From Desulfobacteraceae bacterium (lineage in GTDB: Bacteria > Desulfobacterota > Desulfobulbia > Desulfobulbales > Desulfobulbaceae): 13,869 nucleotides of DNA. A model generated the notes under the pieces. The model saw nothing but the letters and a program-made list of their open reading frames with translations, was not told where the DNA came from and ran no database searches. A program made the position numbers and the translations under genes. This document shows, piece by piece, positions 1 to 7,916 of this stretch. The stretch covers positions 1 through 13,869 of the forward strand of contig JALHJD010000048.1 of the NCBI GenBank assembly GCA_022837185.1, written 5' to 3'. How positions within the stretch are numbered: the first letter of the stretch is position 1; every line of letters begins with the position of its first letter.

Positions 1-13
1 CCCTGCACATCCG

Positions 14-50
14 CGGTCAAGGTCCGGATTGTTCCGCCGGACCTTGACCG
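14..50 (-). terminator. 14-bp perfect stem-loop just after purL
   Basis: Bases 14-27 and 37-50 are exact reverse complements (14 bp) around a 9-nt loop, starting 2 nt past the purL stop codon. The position suggests the end of the purL transcript. No T-run follows on the minus strand, so it is not a textbook intrinsic terminator. It may instead protect the mRNA 3' end or need Rho or another factor. Confidence 0.4.
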
Positions 51-52
51 CC

Positions 53-3000
53 CTACCTGTTTTCCATGCACCAGTCATAGGCATTGCAGAACATCCGCAG
101 CCAGGGAGAGACTTCCAGGTCCTGCATCGTCCCGGGCAGCCAGTGGGCCTGCCACGGGAGAAAAACCCTTTCCGGATGAGGCATCATGGCCAGATGGCGG
201 CCGTCCTCGGAACACAGTCCCGCCATGCCTCCCGGCGAGCCGTTGGGATTGAAGGGATAGGCCTCGGTGGGCTTGCCGGCGTCATCGACATAGACCACCG
301 GCGCCAACCCCTTTGCCGTGACCTCGTCCCTGATCGCCGGATCGGGAAAATGGAGCCTGCCCTCCCCATGGTCGACATGGATGCCGAAGACCAGCCCCTC
401 CATGCCCCTGAGCATGACCGCCCCGCTCTCCAGGACCCTGAGGGTCACCCAGCGTGATTCAAAACGGCCTGAGGTGTTGCGCACGAAGCGGGGCTGCCTC
501 TCCGCCCCGATCCCCTGCCACGGCACCCAGCCCAACAGAGCGAAGAGCTGACAGCCGTTGCAGATCCCCAGGGTGAAGGTGTCGGGACGGTCATAAAACT
601 CCTGGAACATTCCCTTCAGCCGGTCGTTGAACAGGATGGTGGCCGCCCAGCCCTTGGCCGACTCGGGAACGTCGGCATAGGAGAACCCTCCCACCGCGGC
701 CAGACCGCGGAACATACTCAGATCGATCCTGCCCGCCAGCAGGTCGGTCATGGTCACATCCCAGGGCTCGAAGCCGGCCATGTAAAAGGCGGAGGTCATC
801 TCGCGGTCGGAATTGGAGCCTTCGTCCCGCAGGATGACGACTTTGGGCCTGTCCGGCCTGGAGAGGCGTTCAACCGGCGGCAGGGTGGGCGTGAAGCTCA
901 GATGATAGGCCGGCCCCCTGCGGTCATAGATGTTGCCGCGTTCCTCATCGGCGCACTCCGGGTTCATCTGCAGCCGCTCAAGCTGATAGGAGGTCTCCTC
1001 CCACCACTGGCGGAGGAGACGCATATCCTCGTCCAGGACGGTTTCATTGTTGAACCGTATCGTTATGTGCGGCTCCGGTGTCGTCAGGCCGATATTCTGA
1101 TAGGGTGTCCCTGCTTCCCGAAGGACCTGCATCACCTGTTGCGCGTCCCGCTCCAGGCACTCGACCACCAGGCCGAGTTCCTCGGAAAAAAGGACCTCCA
1201 GCGCCGAATCGTCGCCGTCGATATAGAGGTCTAACCCGCAGTTGCCGCTGAAGGCCATTTCCAGGACCGTGGTGATGAGGCCGCCGTCGCTGCGGTCATG
1301 ACCGGCGGAGATCAGGCCGCGGTCGATGAGTTCCTGGACGGCCAGAAAGGTCTTGCGGAGCAGAACCGGGTCATCGAGGTCGGGTGATTCGTTGCCCAGC
1401 CGGCCGAGGACGTGGGCCAGCGCCGTGCCGCCGAGCCGGTTCCGGCCGTAGGCGAGGTCGATGAAAATAAGATTGCTCCCGCCCGGATGCTTCAGGTCCG
1501 GGGTCACCACCCTGGTGACATCGCTCATGGCGGCATAGGCGGAAATGACCAGCTGGCGCGGCGACTTGACGGTCTCGTCGCCGACCCTGGTAGCCATGGA
1601 CAGGCTGTCCTTGCCGCCGTCCACCGCCATGCCGACGGCAATCATGACGTCGCGCATGGCCAGGGCCGCGTCGTAGAGGGCAGCCCCCTCGCCCGGCAGC
1701 TTCGGGGCCCACATCCAGTTCGCCGAGCACTTGACCTGATCCAGATCATCGATCCTGGCCCAGACCAGGTTGGTCAGCGATTCGCCGACGGCCATCCTGG
1801 CCCCGGCCGCCGGATTGACCAGCATCTTGACGGGCTGTTCGCCGATGGCGGTGGCGGCCCCGCTTCTGCCGAAATGGCTCTGGGCGATGACGGCCACATC
1901 GCCGACGGTGAGCTGCAGCGGCCCGCAGCACTGCTGCCGGGCGACAAGGCCGCTCACCGCCCGGTCCACCTTGCTGGTCAAAAACCGTTTGGATCCCACC
2001 GACACCAGGCCCAGCACGTCACGCACGGCTTCGCGGACGCTGAGACTGTCGGGCAGCGACAGCGGCGCGGCCGGCATGGCGACCCGGTTGTCGGTAAAGG
2101 TCTTCTGCGGGATGTCTCCCAGGACCTCGGCCAGTTCCAGATCAACCGGCGTCGAACCGTCCAGTTCATCATGGACCACGAAACGGAGATCGCCGGTCAC
2201 CTCGCCCAGGACCTCGCAGGCCACCTTTTCCCGCTCGCATATTTTTTGAAAATGATCGATATGTTCGGGGCGGATGAGCAGACCGTTGCGCTCCTGGTAT
2301 TCGGCCACGTAAATCTCCAGCACCGACATGGTGGGATCGCCCACCCGGATGTTGCGGATCTCGATCCGCCCACCGGCCCGCTCCACCAGTTCCTTGAGCA
2401 CATTGGCCGGTCCTCCGGCCCCCTGGTCATGGATCACTTCGATGAGGGTTTTGCCCCCCATCTCGATGCAGGCCCGGATGACCCGGTTCATCTTCTGCTC
2501 CATCTCCGCGTCACCGCGCTGCACCGCGTCGAAATCGAGCTCGGAGACGTTTTCCCCCTGGAGCATGGAGGAGGCCGCCCCGCCGCCGAAGCCGACGCGA
2601 TAGGCCGGTCCCCCGATCTGGACGATCTTCATGCCCTTGAGCGCGTCTCCCTTGACCACATGACGGCTGTCTATCTGACCGATGCCGCCGGTGAACATGA
2701 TCGGCTTGAGAAACCCCCAGCGCTCGCCGTTGTCCAGGCGCATGTCAAACGAACGAGTAAAGCCCTGGATGAGCGGCTCGCCGAATTTGTTGCCGTAATC
2801 GGACGCGCCGTTGCTGGCCTCTATTTCAATCTCCAGGGGCGAGGCCAGGTTGTCGGGGACGGCGAAGCGGTTTTCCCATTTGAGTCGATAGCCGGGGACA
2901 TTGAGATTGCCGACGCAGTACCCGGCCGTGCCGGCCACGACCAGACCGCCCCGCCCGGTGGCCTGGATATCCCTGATCCGCCCGCCGGTTCCCGTTTCCG

Positions 3001-3862
3001 CCCCGGGGAAGGGGGCGACCCCGGTGGGAAAATTATGGGTTTCGGCGGTGAAAATGATGTGGTATTCGGCCGAGGCGACCGTAAACCTGGACGGCCCGCC
3101 CGGGGTTTCGGGCAGGATGGTGCTGATCTCCCGTCCCCTGATGGCGCTTGAGTTGTCCCGGAAGGCGATGACGCTTCCCTTGGGATTGGCCGTCAGGGTG
3201 TCGGTTACCAGCTGGAAGAGGGTTTTCTCCTGCCCGGCGCCGTCTATGACCTGCCGGCCCCGGAAAAAACCGTGCCGCGAGTGTTCGCTGTTGGCGTTGT
3301 TGAGATCCATGATCTCAACGATGGTGGGATTGCGGTCCTGCCGGGTGACGAAATAGTCGTAATAAAAGCTCCGGTCCCACTCATCCATCGAGATCCCGGG
3401 GATTTCCAGCAGGGCATCGGGCCCCCGGCCCTTGAGGTCGATCTCGTAGACCGGCTCGGGCACCACCCCGGTCGCAAAGGTGGTCAACGGCTCAGGATAC
3501 GGACATTCGGTCATCCGGTCATGGCTGGCGGCGATGAATTCCTCCGGATCCTGATCCTCCGGCACGACGTAGCGGCGCGACCGCTCGATCCGGCACACCC
3601 CTTCAAGTCCGATGGCGCGGCAGATGGACACCATGTTGGATGACCAGGCGGTGGCGAAGTTCAGGCGGGGCCCGAGTTCCACCACCCGCGGGCCGGTGAA
3701 GTGCGGATTTCCGGCAACGGTATCGACCAGCAGGCCCTCCGCCAGGACCAAGCGCAGATGGTGCCGCTCATCGTCCGTGAGCGCCCGGTCCGTTTCGATA
3801 TTGAAGCAGTATTCCATGCCCGCATCTATCCGGCGGTAAAGCCGGGTGACTGTTTTTCCCAT
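53..3862 (-). CDS. purL: Phosphoribosylformylglycinamidine synthase, fused synthetase-glutaminase form
   Basis: Cytoplasmic enzyme of de novo purine synthesis. It converts FGAR, ATP and glutamine to FGAM. This is the large single-chain type (1269 aa here; the E. coli enzyme is about 1295). Visible order: N-terminal domain; linker with the ANSEHxRH motif at about 190-197; AIRS-like synthetase core with HDQGAGG at 478-484 and DGGKDSLSM at 748-756; C-terminal class I glutaminase with nucleophile Cys1101 in GICNGCQ and triad partners His1229 and Glu1231 in PHPE. In the linker motif the usual Cys (EHCRH in E. coli) is Ser195. The reading frame stays open upstream to 4084, into hemW. The start at 3862 is preferred because it gives family length and has AGGA 8 nt upstream; Met at 3817 is an alternative. 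It lies 148 nt downstream of hemW on the same strand and may have its own promoter. Confidence 0.97.
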   Translation of the reverse strand: MGKTVTRLYRRIDAGMEYCFNIETDRALTDDERHHLRLVLAEGLLVDTVAGNPHFTGPRVVELGPRLNFATAWSSNMVSICRAIGLEGVCRIERSRRYVVPEDQDPEEFIAASHDRMTECPYPEPLTTFATGVVPEPVYEIDLKGRGPDALLEIPGISMDEWDRSFYYDYFVTRQDRNPTIVEIMDLNNANSEHSRHGFFRGRQVIDGAGQEKTLFQLVTDTLTANPKGSVIAFRDNSSAIRGREISTILPETPGGPSRFTVASAEYHIIFTAETHNFPTGVAPFPGAETGTGGRIRDIQATGRGGLVVAGTAGYCVGNLNVPGYRLKWENRFAVPDNLASPLEIEIEASNGASDYGNKFGEPLIQGFTRSFDMRLDNGERWGFLKPIMFTGGIGQIDSRHVVKGDALKGMKIVQIGGPAYRVGFGGGAASSMLQGENVSELDFDAVQRGDAEMEQKMNRVIRACIEMGGKTLIEVIHDQGAGGPANVLKELVERAGGRIEIRNIRVGDPTMSVLEIYVAEYQERNGLLIRPEHIDHFQKICEREKVACEVLGEVTGDLRFVVHDELDGSTPVDLELAEVLGDIPQKTFTDNRVAMPAAPLSLPDSLSVREAVRDVLGLVSVGSKRFLTSKVDRAVSGLVARQQCCGPLQLTVGDVAVIAQSHFGRSGAATAIGEQPVKMLVNPAAGARMAVGESLTNLVWARIDDLDQVKCSANWMWAPKLPGEGAALYDAALAMRDVMIAVGMAVDGGKDSLSMATRVGDETVKSPRQLVISAYAAMSDVTRVVTPDLKHPGGSNLIFIDLAYGRNRLGGTALAHVLGRLGNESPDLDDPVLLRKTFLAVQELIDRGLISAGHDRSDGGLITTVLEMAFSGNCGLDLYIDGDDSALEVLFSEELGLVVECLERDAQQVMQVLREAGTPYQNIGLTTPEPHITIRFNNETVLDEDMRLLRQWWEETSYQLERLQMNPECADEERGNIYDRRGPAYHLSFTPTLPPVERLSRPDRPKVVILRDEGSNSDREMTSAFYMAGFEPWDVTMTDLLAGRIDLSMFRGLAAVGGFSYADVPESAKGWAATILFNDRLKGMFQEFYDRPDTFTLGICNGCQLFALLGWVPWQGIGAERQPRFVRNTSGRFESRWVTLRVLESGAVMLRGMEGLVFGIHVDHGEGRLHFPDPAIRDEVTAKGLAPVVYVDDAGKPTEAYPFNPNGSPGGMAGLCSEDGRHLAMMPHPERVFLPWQAHWLPGTMQDLEVSPWLRMFCNAYDWCMENR

Positions 3863-3869
3863 ATTCCTG

Positions 3870-3910
3870 ATCCTGTTCCCATTGAAAGCGTCCGCTGCCG
3901 CGGACAGGAT
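3870..3910 (-). promoter_or_regulatory. purL leader stem that could hide the ribosome binding site
   Basis: In the purL leader, ATCCTGT (3910-3904) is the exact complement of ACAGGAT (3876-3870), which contains the AGGA used as Shine-Dalgarno. Between them GTCCGC (3905-3900) and GCGGAC (3895-3890) form an inner hairpin with a 4-nt GGCA loop; the two stems compete only for bases 3904-3905. Folding would occlude initiation, which fits translational control. I do not recognise a known riboswitch class or a PurR box. Confidence 0.3.
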
Positions 3911-4010
3911 GCAACCTGACGGTTCGAAAATAGCATTAATCGGAATTTTTTTCCGCACAAACTTGCCGGCCCGGCAAAAACCAGGAACCGCCGGGGCCGG
4001 ATTCGAGGAG

Positions 4011-5198
4011 TCAGACGAGATCGGCCATAACCCGATTCGCCACCCGCAGCCCGAGCGCAGTGAGGCGGAGAAAACCCTCTTCAACGATGATCAGTTCCTG
4101 TTCTGCCAGGTGCCGCAGCGTCGGGCCGTAATAGGACGCCGGGTTGAGCCCGAACCGCCGCTCAAGCCCGCCGACCGAGACCCCGGCGGTCATCCGCAGC
4201 CCCATGATTACCGTTTCCCTGAAGCGGGCTTCCGGATCAAGTTCTTCCACCTCGTCCCAGGGTTCCAGACCGGCTTCCACCCTCCGGCAATACTCCTCGA
4301 CATCCCGGACCGCCGCACAGCGGCGTCCCTCGATGTGGGAAACCGCCCCGGCGCCCAGGCCGACGTACACGCCATTGCGCCAGTAATTGATGTTATGCCG
4401 GCACTCCCGGCCCGGCCGGGCATAGTTGGAAATCTCGTAGCGGCGCATGCCGGCCCGGCCCGTTTCCTCGTCCGTCGCCGCCATCATCTCCAGCACCGCT
4501 TCCTCCGGGGGCAGATCCAGCCGCCCCCGGGCGGCGAGCCCGGCAAAGGGCGTGCCCTCTTCAACCGTCAGCTCATAGACGGCGAGATGCTCCGGGGCAA
4601 GATCAAGGGCGGCGCGCAGGGTTTCCCGAAAATCCGCCGCCGTCTGGGCCGGCAGACCGAACATCAGGTCGATGTTGATGTTGTCGAATCCCGCCTCGCG
4701 GGCGGCCCTGATAACGGCACGGGCGGCGGCCGCCGTGTGCGGGCGGCCGATGCGGGCCAGCTCTCCATCGGCAAAGGACTGAACGCCGACTGACAACCGG
4801 TTGAACCCGGCCCGGCGCAGCAGTTGCAGATCGGCGGCGGCGACCGTTGCCGGATTGACCTCGATGGAGATTTCACTGTCGGCGGCAACCCGGAAACGTG
4901 CCCGGCATTCCCGGAGCAGTCCGGCCAATTCGCGGGCCGGAAGCAGGGACGGGGTGCCGCCGCCGAAAAAAACGGTCGCCGCCGGCCGCCGGCCGGCCGC
5001 CCCCGCCGCCATCCGGCCAAGCTGGAGGATGAGGGCCGCCGCGTACCGCCTCATCAATCCAGGCCCTGCCGCCACCGAAAAAAAAGCGCAGTAGGGGCAC
5101 TTGCGCAAACAAAAGGGCACATGCAGGTACAGGCCCTGCTCCGTGCCTGCGCAGAGACGGATATCAGCGGATGGATTCGAGCAGGGCATGGCAGTCAT
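4011..5198 (-). CDS. hemW: Radical SAM heme chaperone HemW (HemN-like)
   Basis: Radical SAM protein of the HemN/HemW family, 395 aa. HemW is a cytoplasmic heme chaperone that inserts heme into respiratory proteins; many annotations call it oxygen-independent coproporphyrinogen III oxidase. The [4Fe-4S] motif CxxxCxxC uses Cys30, Cys34 and Cys37 and is followed by Ala-Phe, not the fourth Cys of true HemN (CxxxCxxCxC). GGGTP (SAM binding) follows, and the HemW heme-binding HNxxYW motif is at 268-273. Together these favour HemW over coproporphyrinogen dehydrogenase. The frame opens at 5261. ATG 5198 is chosen for family length, with a weak GGA upstream; 5189 is also possible. It overlaps the radC 3' end by 35 nt, suggesting translational coupling. 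Confidence 0.88.
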   Translation of the reverse strand: MTAMPCSNPSADIRLCAGTEQGLYLHVPFCLRKCPYCAFFSVAAGPGLMRRYAAALILQLGRMAAGAAGRRPAATVFFGGGTPSLLPARELAGLLRECRARFRVAADSEISIEVNPATVAAADLQLLRRAGFNRLSVGVQSFADGELARIGRPHTAAAARAVIRAAREAGFDNINIDLMFGLPAQTAADFRETLRAALDLAPEHLAVYELTVEEGTPFAGLAARGRLDLPPEEAVLEMMAATDEETGRAGMRRYEISNYARPGRECRHNINYWRNGVYVGLGAGAVSHIEGRRCAAVRDVEEYCRRVEAGLEPWDEVEELDPEARFRETVIMGLRMTAGVSVGGLERRFGLNPASYYGPTLRHLAEQELIIVEEGFLRLTALGLRVANRVMADLV

Positions 5199-5901
5199 CG
5201 CGTATCCGCGACATGAGCCCGTGATCGGCGAAACTGAACACCCGGTCGCCGTCGCCGACAATAAGATGGTCCAGCAGGGTAATGTGCATGAAGGAGCAGA
5301 CGAGGTGGAGGGTGCGGGTCAGATGTTCGTCCTGGGGCGAAGGATCGAGCCTGCCGGAAGGATGGTTGTGGGAGATGACCAGGGCGGCGGCATTGCGCGC
5401 CAGGGCGGCAAGGACGACCTCGCGCGGATAGACGGTGTTGACCGTTATCGTTCCCTCGGTCAGCACTTCGGAGTCGATGATCGCATGGGAGGCGTCGAGA
5501 TACAGAACGGCGAACGCTTCGCGCTTCATCCCCCGCAGGAGATGAATCAGATAATCGGCCACATCGGCCGAGGAGGAAATGTAGTGCTTGCCGGTCAGCC
5601 TGCAGCGCAGGTAGCGGCGGGCCACGCCCTGGATGAACCGGAGGGCGAAAACGTTTTTCGGTCCGATTCCCCTGATGCCGCGCAGTTTCCCCGCGGGAGC
5701 GTCAAGAACACCCGCCAGGGAGCCGCATTCCCTGAGGGCGGTCCGGGCCGCCTGTTTGCAGTCGCTGCGGGGAGTGCCGAAAGTCAGCAGCAGTTCAATG
5801 ATCTCGGCATCGGTGAAGGCGTCAATGCCCTGGTCCAGGAACCTGTCGCGCAAACGCTGCCGATGGCCGGCGCCCCTGTTCTGCCATTCGCTTTTGTCCA
5901 C
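5164..5901 (-). CDS. radC: RadC family protein with JAB/MPN domain
   Basis: RadC (245 aa). N-terminal helix-hairpin-helix-type region with GIRGIGPKN at 75-83, then a C-terminal JAB/MPN metalloprotease-like domain with His178-x-His180, PSG and Asp191 as zinc ligands and Glu145 as the probable catalytic acid. Family knowledge: RadC was named for DNA repair, but that role in E. coli is disputed. It is cytoplasmic and is often tied to recombination, DNA uptake or mobile elements. The start is GTG at 5901, with GGAAAG 3 nt before it. The gene begins 25 nt after gatB and its end overlaps hemW, so it is operonic. All metal ligands look intact. Confidence 0.92.
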   Translation of the reverse strand: MDKSEWQNRGAGHRQRLRDRFLDQGIDAFTDAEIIELLLTFGTPRSDCKQAARTALRECGSLAGVLDAPAGKLRGIRGIGPKNVFALRFIQGVARRYLRCRLTGKHYISSSADVADYLIHLLRGMKREAFAVLYLDASHAIIDSEVLTEGTITVNTVYPREVVLAALARNAAALVISHNHPSGRLDPSPQDEHLTRTLHLVCSFMHITLLDHLIVGDGDRVFSFADHGLMSRIRDDCHALLESIR

Positions 5902-5926
5902 GGTCTTTCCGGCCGTCCCCTCCGGG

Positions 5927-7351
5927 CTATCCTCCCAGCTCTTTTTTGAACAGTTCGTTGGCCAGCTGCGGGTTCGCCTGCCCCCGTGTTTTTTTCATGA
6001 GCTGGCCGACGAAAAATCCCATGACCTTGGTCCTGCCCTCCCGATACTGTCGGACCTGCTCGGGGTTGGCCGCCATAATTTCCCGGACCAGCCGGACCAG
6101 TTCTCCCGCATCGCTCATCTGGACCAGGTTCCGTTCCCGGGCGATGTCATCCGGATCACCGCCGGAAGCAAGCATTTCGGCAAAGATCGTCTTGGCGATC
6201 CTGCCCGAGATGATCCCTTCATCCATCATGGTCAGCAGACGGGCCAGCTGCTCCGGGGCAACGGGGCAGCGGCCAATTTCCTCGGCTCCGAATTCGCGGA
6301 GCATCTCGGTGCCGATCCAGTTGCTCAGTTTCTTGGGGTTGGCGTACCCGGCGCAGGCCGCCTCGAAATAATCGGCCAGCTCGCGGGCCGAGGTAAGGAG
6401 GTCGCTGTCGTACTCCGACAGCCCGTACCGGCTGATAAAACGCTGCCGCCGTTGATCGGGCAGTTCCGGCAGCTCTTCCCTGATGCGGCGGATCCATTCC
6501 TCGTCGATGTGCACCGGCACCAGATCCGGATCGGGGAAATAACGGTAATCGTGGGCCTCTTCCTTGCCGCGCATGGATTCGGTGCACCCGCGGTCCGGGT
6601 TCCACAGCAGGGTTTCCTGGACAACGGCGCCGCCCTCCAGGAGAATGTCCCGCTGCCGGCGCTCCTCGTACTCGAGGGCCAGCTGCACGTTGCGGAACGA
6701 ATTCATGTTCTTGAGTTCCGTCCGGGTGCCGAATTCCTCTCTGCCCGCCGGCCGCAGGGATATGTTGGCGTCACAGCGGAAACTGCCCTCCTGCATGTTG
6801 CCGTCGCTGATATCCAGATAACGGACAATGGCATGGATCTTTTTCAGATAGGCCACCGCTTCTTCCGGGGAGCGGATATCCGGCTCGCTGACGATCTCCA
6901 GCAGGGGGGTGCCGGTGCGATTGAGGTCGACATAGCTCTTCGGCTCCCGGTCATCGTGCACCAGTTTGCCGGCATCCTCCTCCATGTGCGCTCTGGTGAT
7001 GCCGATAATTTTCCGGACGCCGCCCGCCTCGATCTCCACCCGGCCGTGCTCGGCGATGGGCAGCTCATACTGGGAAATCTGGTAGCCCTTGGGCAGATCG
7101 GGATAAAAATAATTCTTGCGGGCAAAACGGTTTTCGCGGTTGATGTGCGCGTCCGTCGCCAGGGCAAGGCGAATGGCATTTTCAACCACCTTCCTGTTCA
7201 GCACCGGCAGGACTCCCGGCATACCCAGGCAGACCGGACAGACCTGGGTGTTCGGCGGCGCTCCGAAATCGGTGGCGCAGCCGCAGAAAATTTTGCTTTT
7301 TGTCTTCATCTGGGCGTGGATTTCCAGCCCGATCACCGTTTCAAATTCCAT
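5927..7351 (-). CDS. gatB: Asp-tRNA(Asn)/Glu-tRNA(Gln) amidotransferase subunit B
   Basis: GatB (474 aa) is the kinase and tRNA-binding subunit of GatCAB, which amidates Glu-tRNA(Gln) and/or Asp-tRNA(Asn) in the cytoplasm. The N-terminus [12 protein letters not shown] is typical. A zinc-type CxC...CxxC set is at Cys23, Cys25, Cys38 and Cys41. The family signature [15 protein letters not shown] is clear, and the chain ends with the GatB/YqeY helical tail domain. ATG 7351 has GGGA 5 nt upstream; in-frame ATGs at 7357 and 7384 exist, the latter overlapping the preceding stop codon. gatA and gatC are not adjacent, so they must lie elsewhere. The gene sits between the RdgC C-like gene (25 nt) and radC (25 nt). 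Confidence 0.96.
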   Translation of the reverse strand: MEFETVIGLEIHAQMKTKSKIFCGCATDFGAPPNTQVCPVCLGMPGVLPVLNRKVVENAIRLALATDAHINRENRFARKNYFYPDLPKGYQISQYELPIAEHGRVEIEAGGVRKIIGITRAHMEEDAGKLVHDDREPKSYVDLNRTGTPLLEIVSEPDIRSPEEAVAYLKKIHAIVRYLDISDGNMQEGSFRCDANISLRPAGREEFGTRTELKNMNSFRNVQLALEYEERRQRDILLEGGAVVQETLLWNPDRGCTESMRGKEEAHDYRYFPDPDLVPVHIDEEWIRRIREELPELPDQRRQRFISRYGLSEYDSDLLTSARELADYFEAACAGYANPKKLSNWIGTEMLREFGAEEIGRCPVAPEQLARLLTMMDEGIISGRIAKTIFAEMLASGGDPDDIARERNLVQMSDAGELVRLVREIMAANPEQVRQYREGRTKVMGFFVGQLMKKTRGQANPQLANELFKKELGG

Positions 7352-7376
7352 TGTCATCCCATGGCGGCCGAGGTTG

Positions 7377-7916
7377 TCAGGCAATGTTGTGATGGATCCA
7401 CCGGCGGACCTTCTCCAGTTCCGCCGGCCATTCGTCCGAAGTCCGGACCTGGATGAACATTCTGAACAGATCGTTGACCAGGCCGCTCAGGTCCTCGAAC
7501 AGCGACAGCCGTTCCAGAATCCTCCCCTCCAGGGATTCCGGATCATCGCCTTCATCGGCGGCGGCGACGGTTTTGGGCACCCGGACATTGCGGAACTCAA
7601 GGGCCGCGGCGGTCAGGGTCACGGAGTATTCATAATCCCCCCGCGCCAGGCGGATCCGGGCCTGTTCAGGTTTCTTCCCCATCAGCAGCCCCGCCCGGGC
7701 CTCTTTCAGTTCGGTCTGCAGACCACGGCAGATAACCTTTTCGTTTGCATCGCCCTCGCCCAATTCCAGCAGCATATGCTTCTCGAAAACGACCGTGACG
7801 TCTCCGGTCCCCGGCAGCGCGATCGAACCGCCGCGCTCCTCGCTTTTGTACCAGAGCCAGGCAAGAAACTCCTGCCCCACAAAACGTTTTTCCTGCATCA
7901 GATCAACAAGGTCCAT
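7377..7916 (-). CDS. RdgC C-terminal-half-like protein
   Basis: A 179-aa soluble protein. It starts with [20 protein letters not shown], a 'F-x-G-x-E-F-L-x-W-L-W-Y' block that in longer RdgC-like proteins I recall follows the N-terminal RdgC domain. Residues about 61-155 follow the layout of the second half of E. coli RdgC: a VI...Q.L start, a GK pair at 80-81, an R.RL / F..RV strand pattern, then a long helical end. It carries no stop, signal peptide or membrane segment that would point to a remnant. Its ATG shares one base with the TPR gene stop codon (TGATG), implying coupled translation. The RdgC N-half-like protein is encoded two genes upstream, so the pair may form one split RdgC-like protein. 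The recognition is from motif memory, not an alignment. Confidence 0.6.
   Translation of the reverse strand: MDLVDLMQEKRFVGQEFLAWLWYKSEERGGSIALPGTGDVTVVFEKHMLLELGEGDANEKVICRGLQTELKEARAGLLMGKKPEQARIRLARGDYEYSVTLTAAALEFRNVRVPKTVAAADEGDDPESLEGRILERLSLFEDLSGLVNDLFRMFIQVRTSDEWPAELEKVRRWIHHNIA

Noticed and set aside
1412..3151. 579-codon open frame on the plus strand
   Set aside because: It is fully antisense to purL, which has all family motifs. The translation is His/Gly/Asp-rich without domains, as expected from the complement of a GC-rich gene.
3941..3977. Two small palindromes (3941-3955, 3963-3977) between hemW and purL as a hemW terminator
   Set aside because: On the minus strand the T-rich runs precede the stems or sit in the loop, so they do not form a terminator.
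3863..4084. N-terminal extension of purL
   Set aside because: It would add 74 low-quality residues, run into hemW and make the protein longer than the family. ATG 3862 has a Shine-Dalgarno and gives the expected length.
5633..7456. 607-codon open frame on the plus strand
   Set aside because: It is antisense to gatB and part of radC, both certain genes, and has no recognisable domain or plausible start signal.
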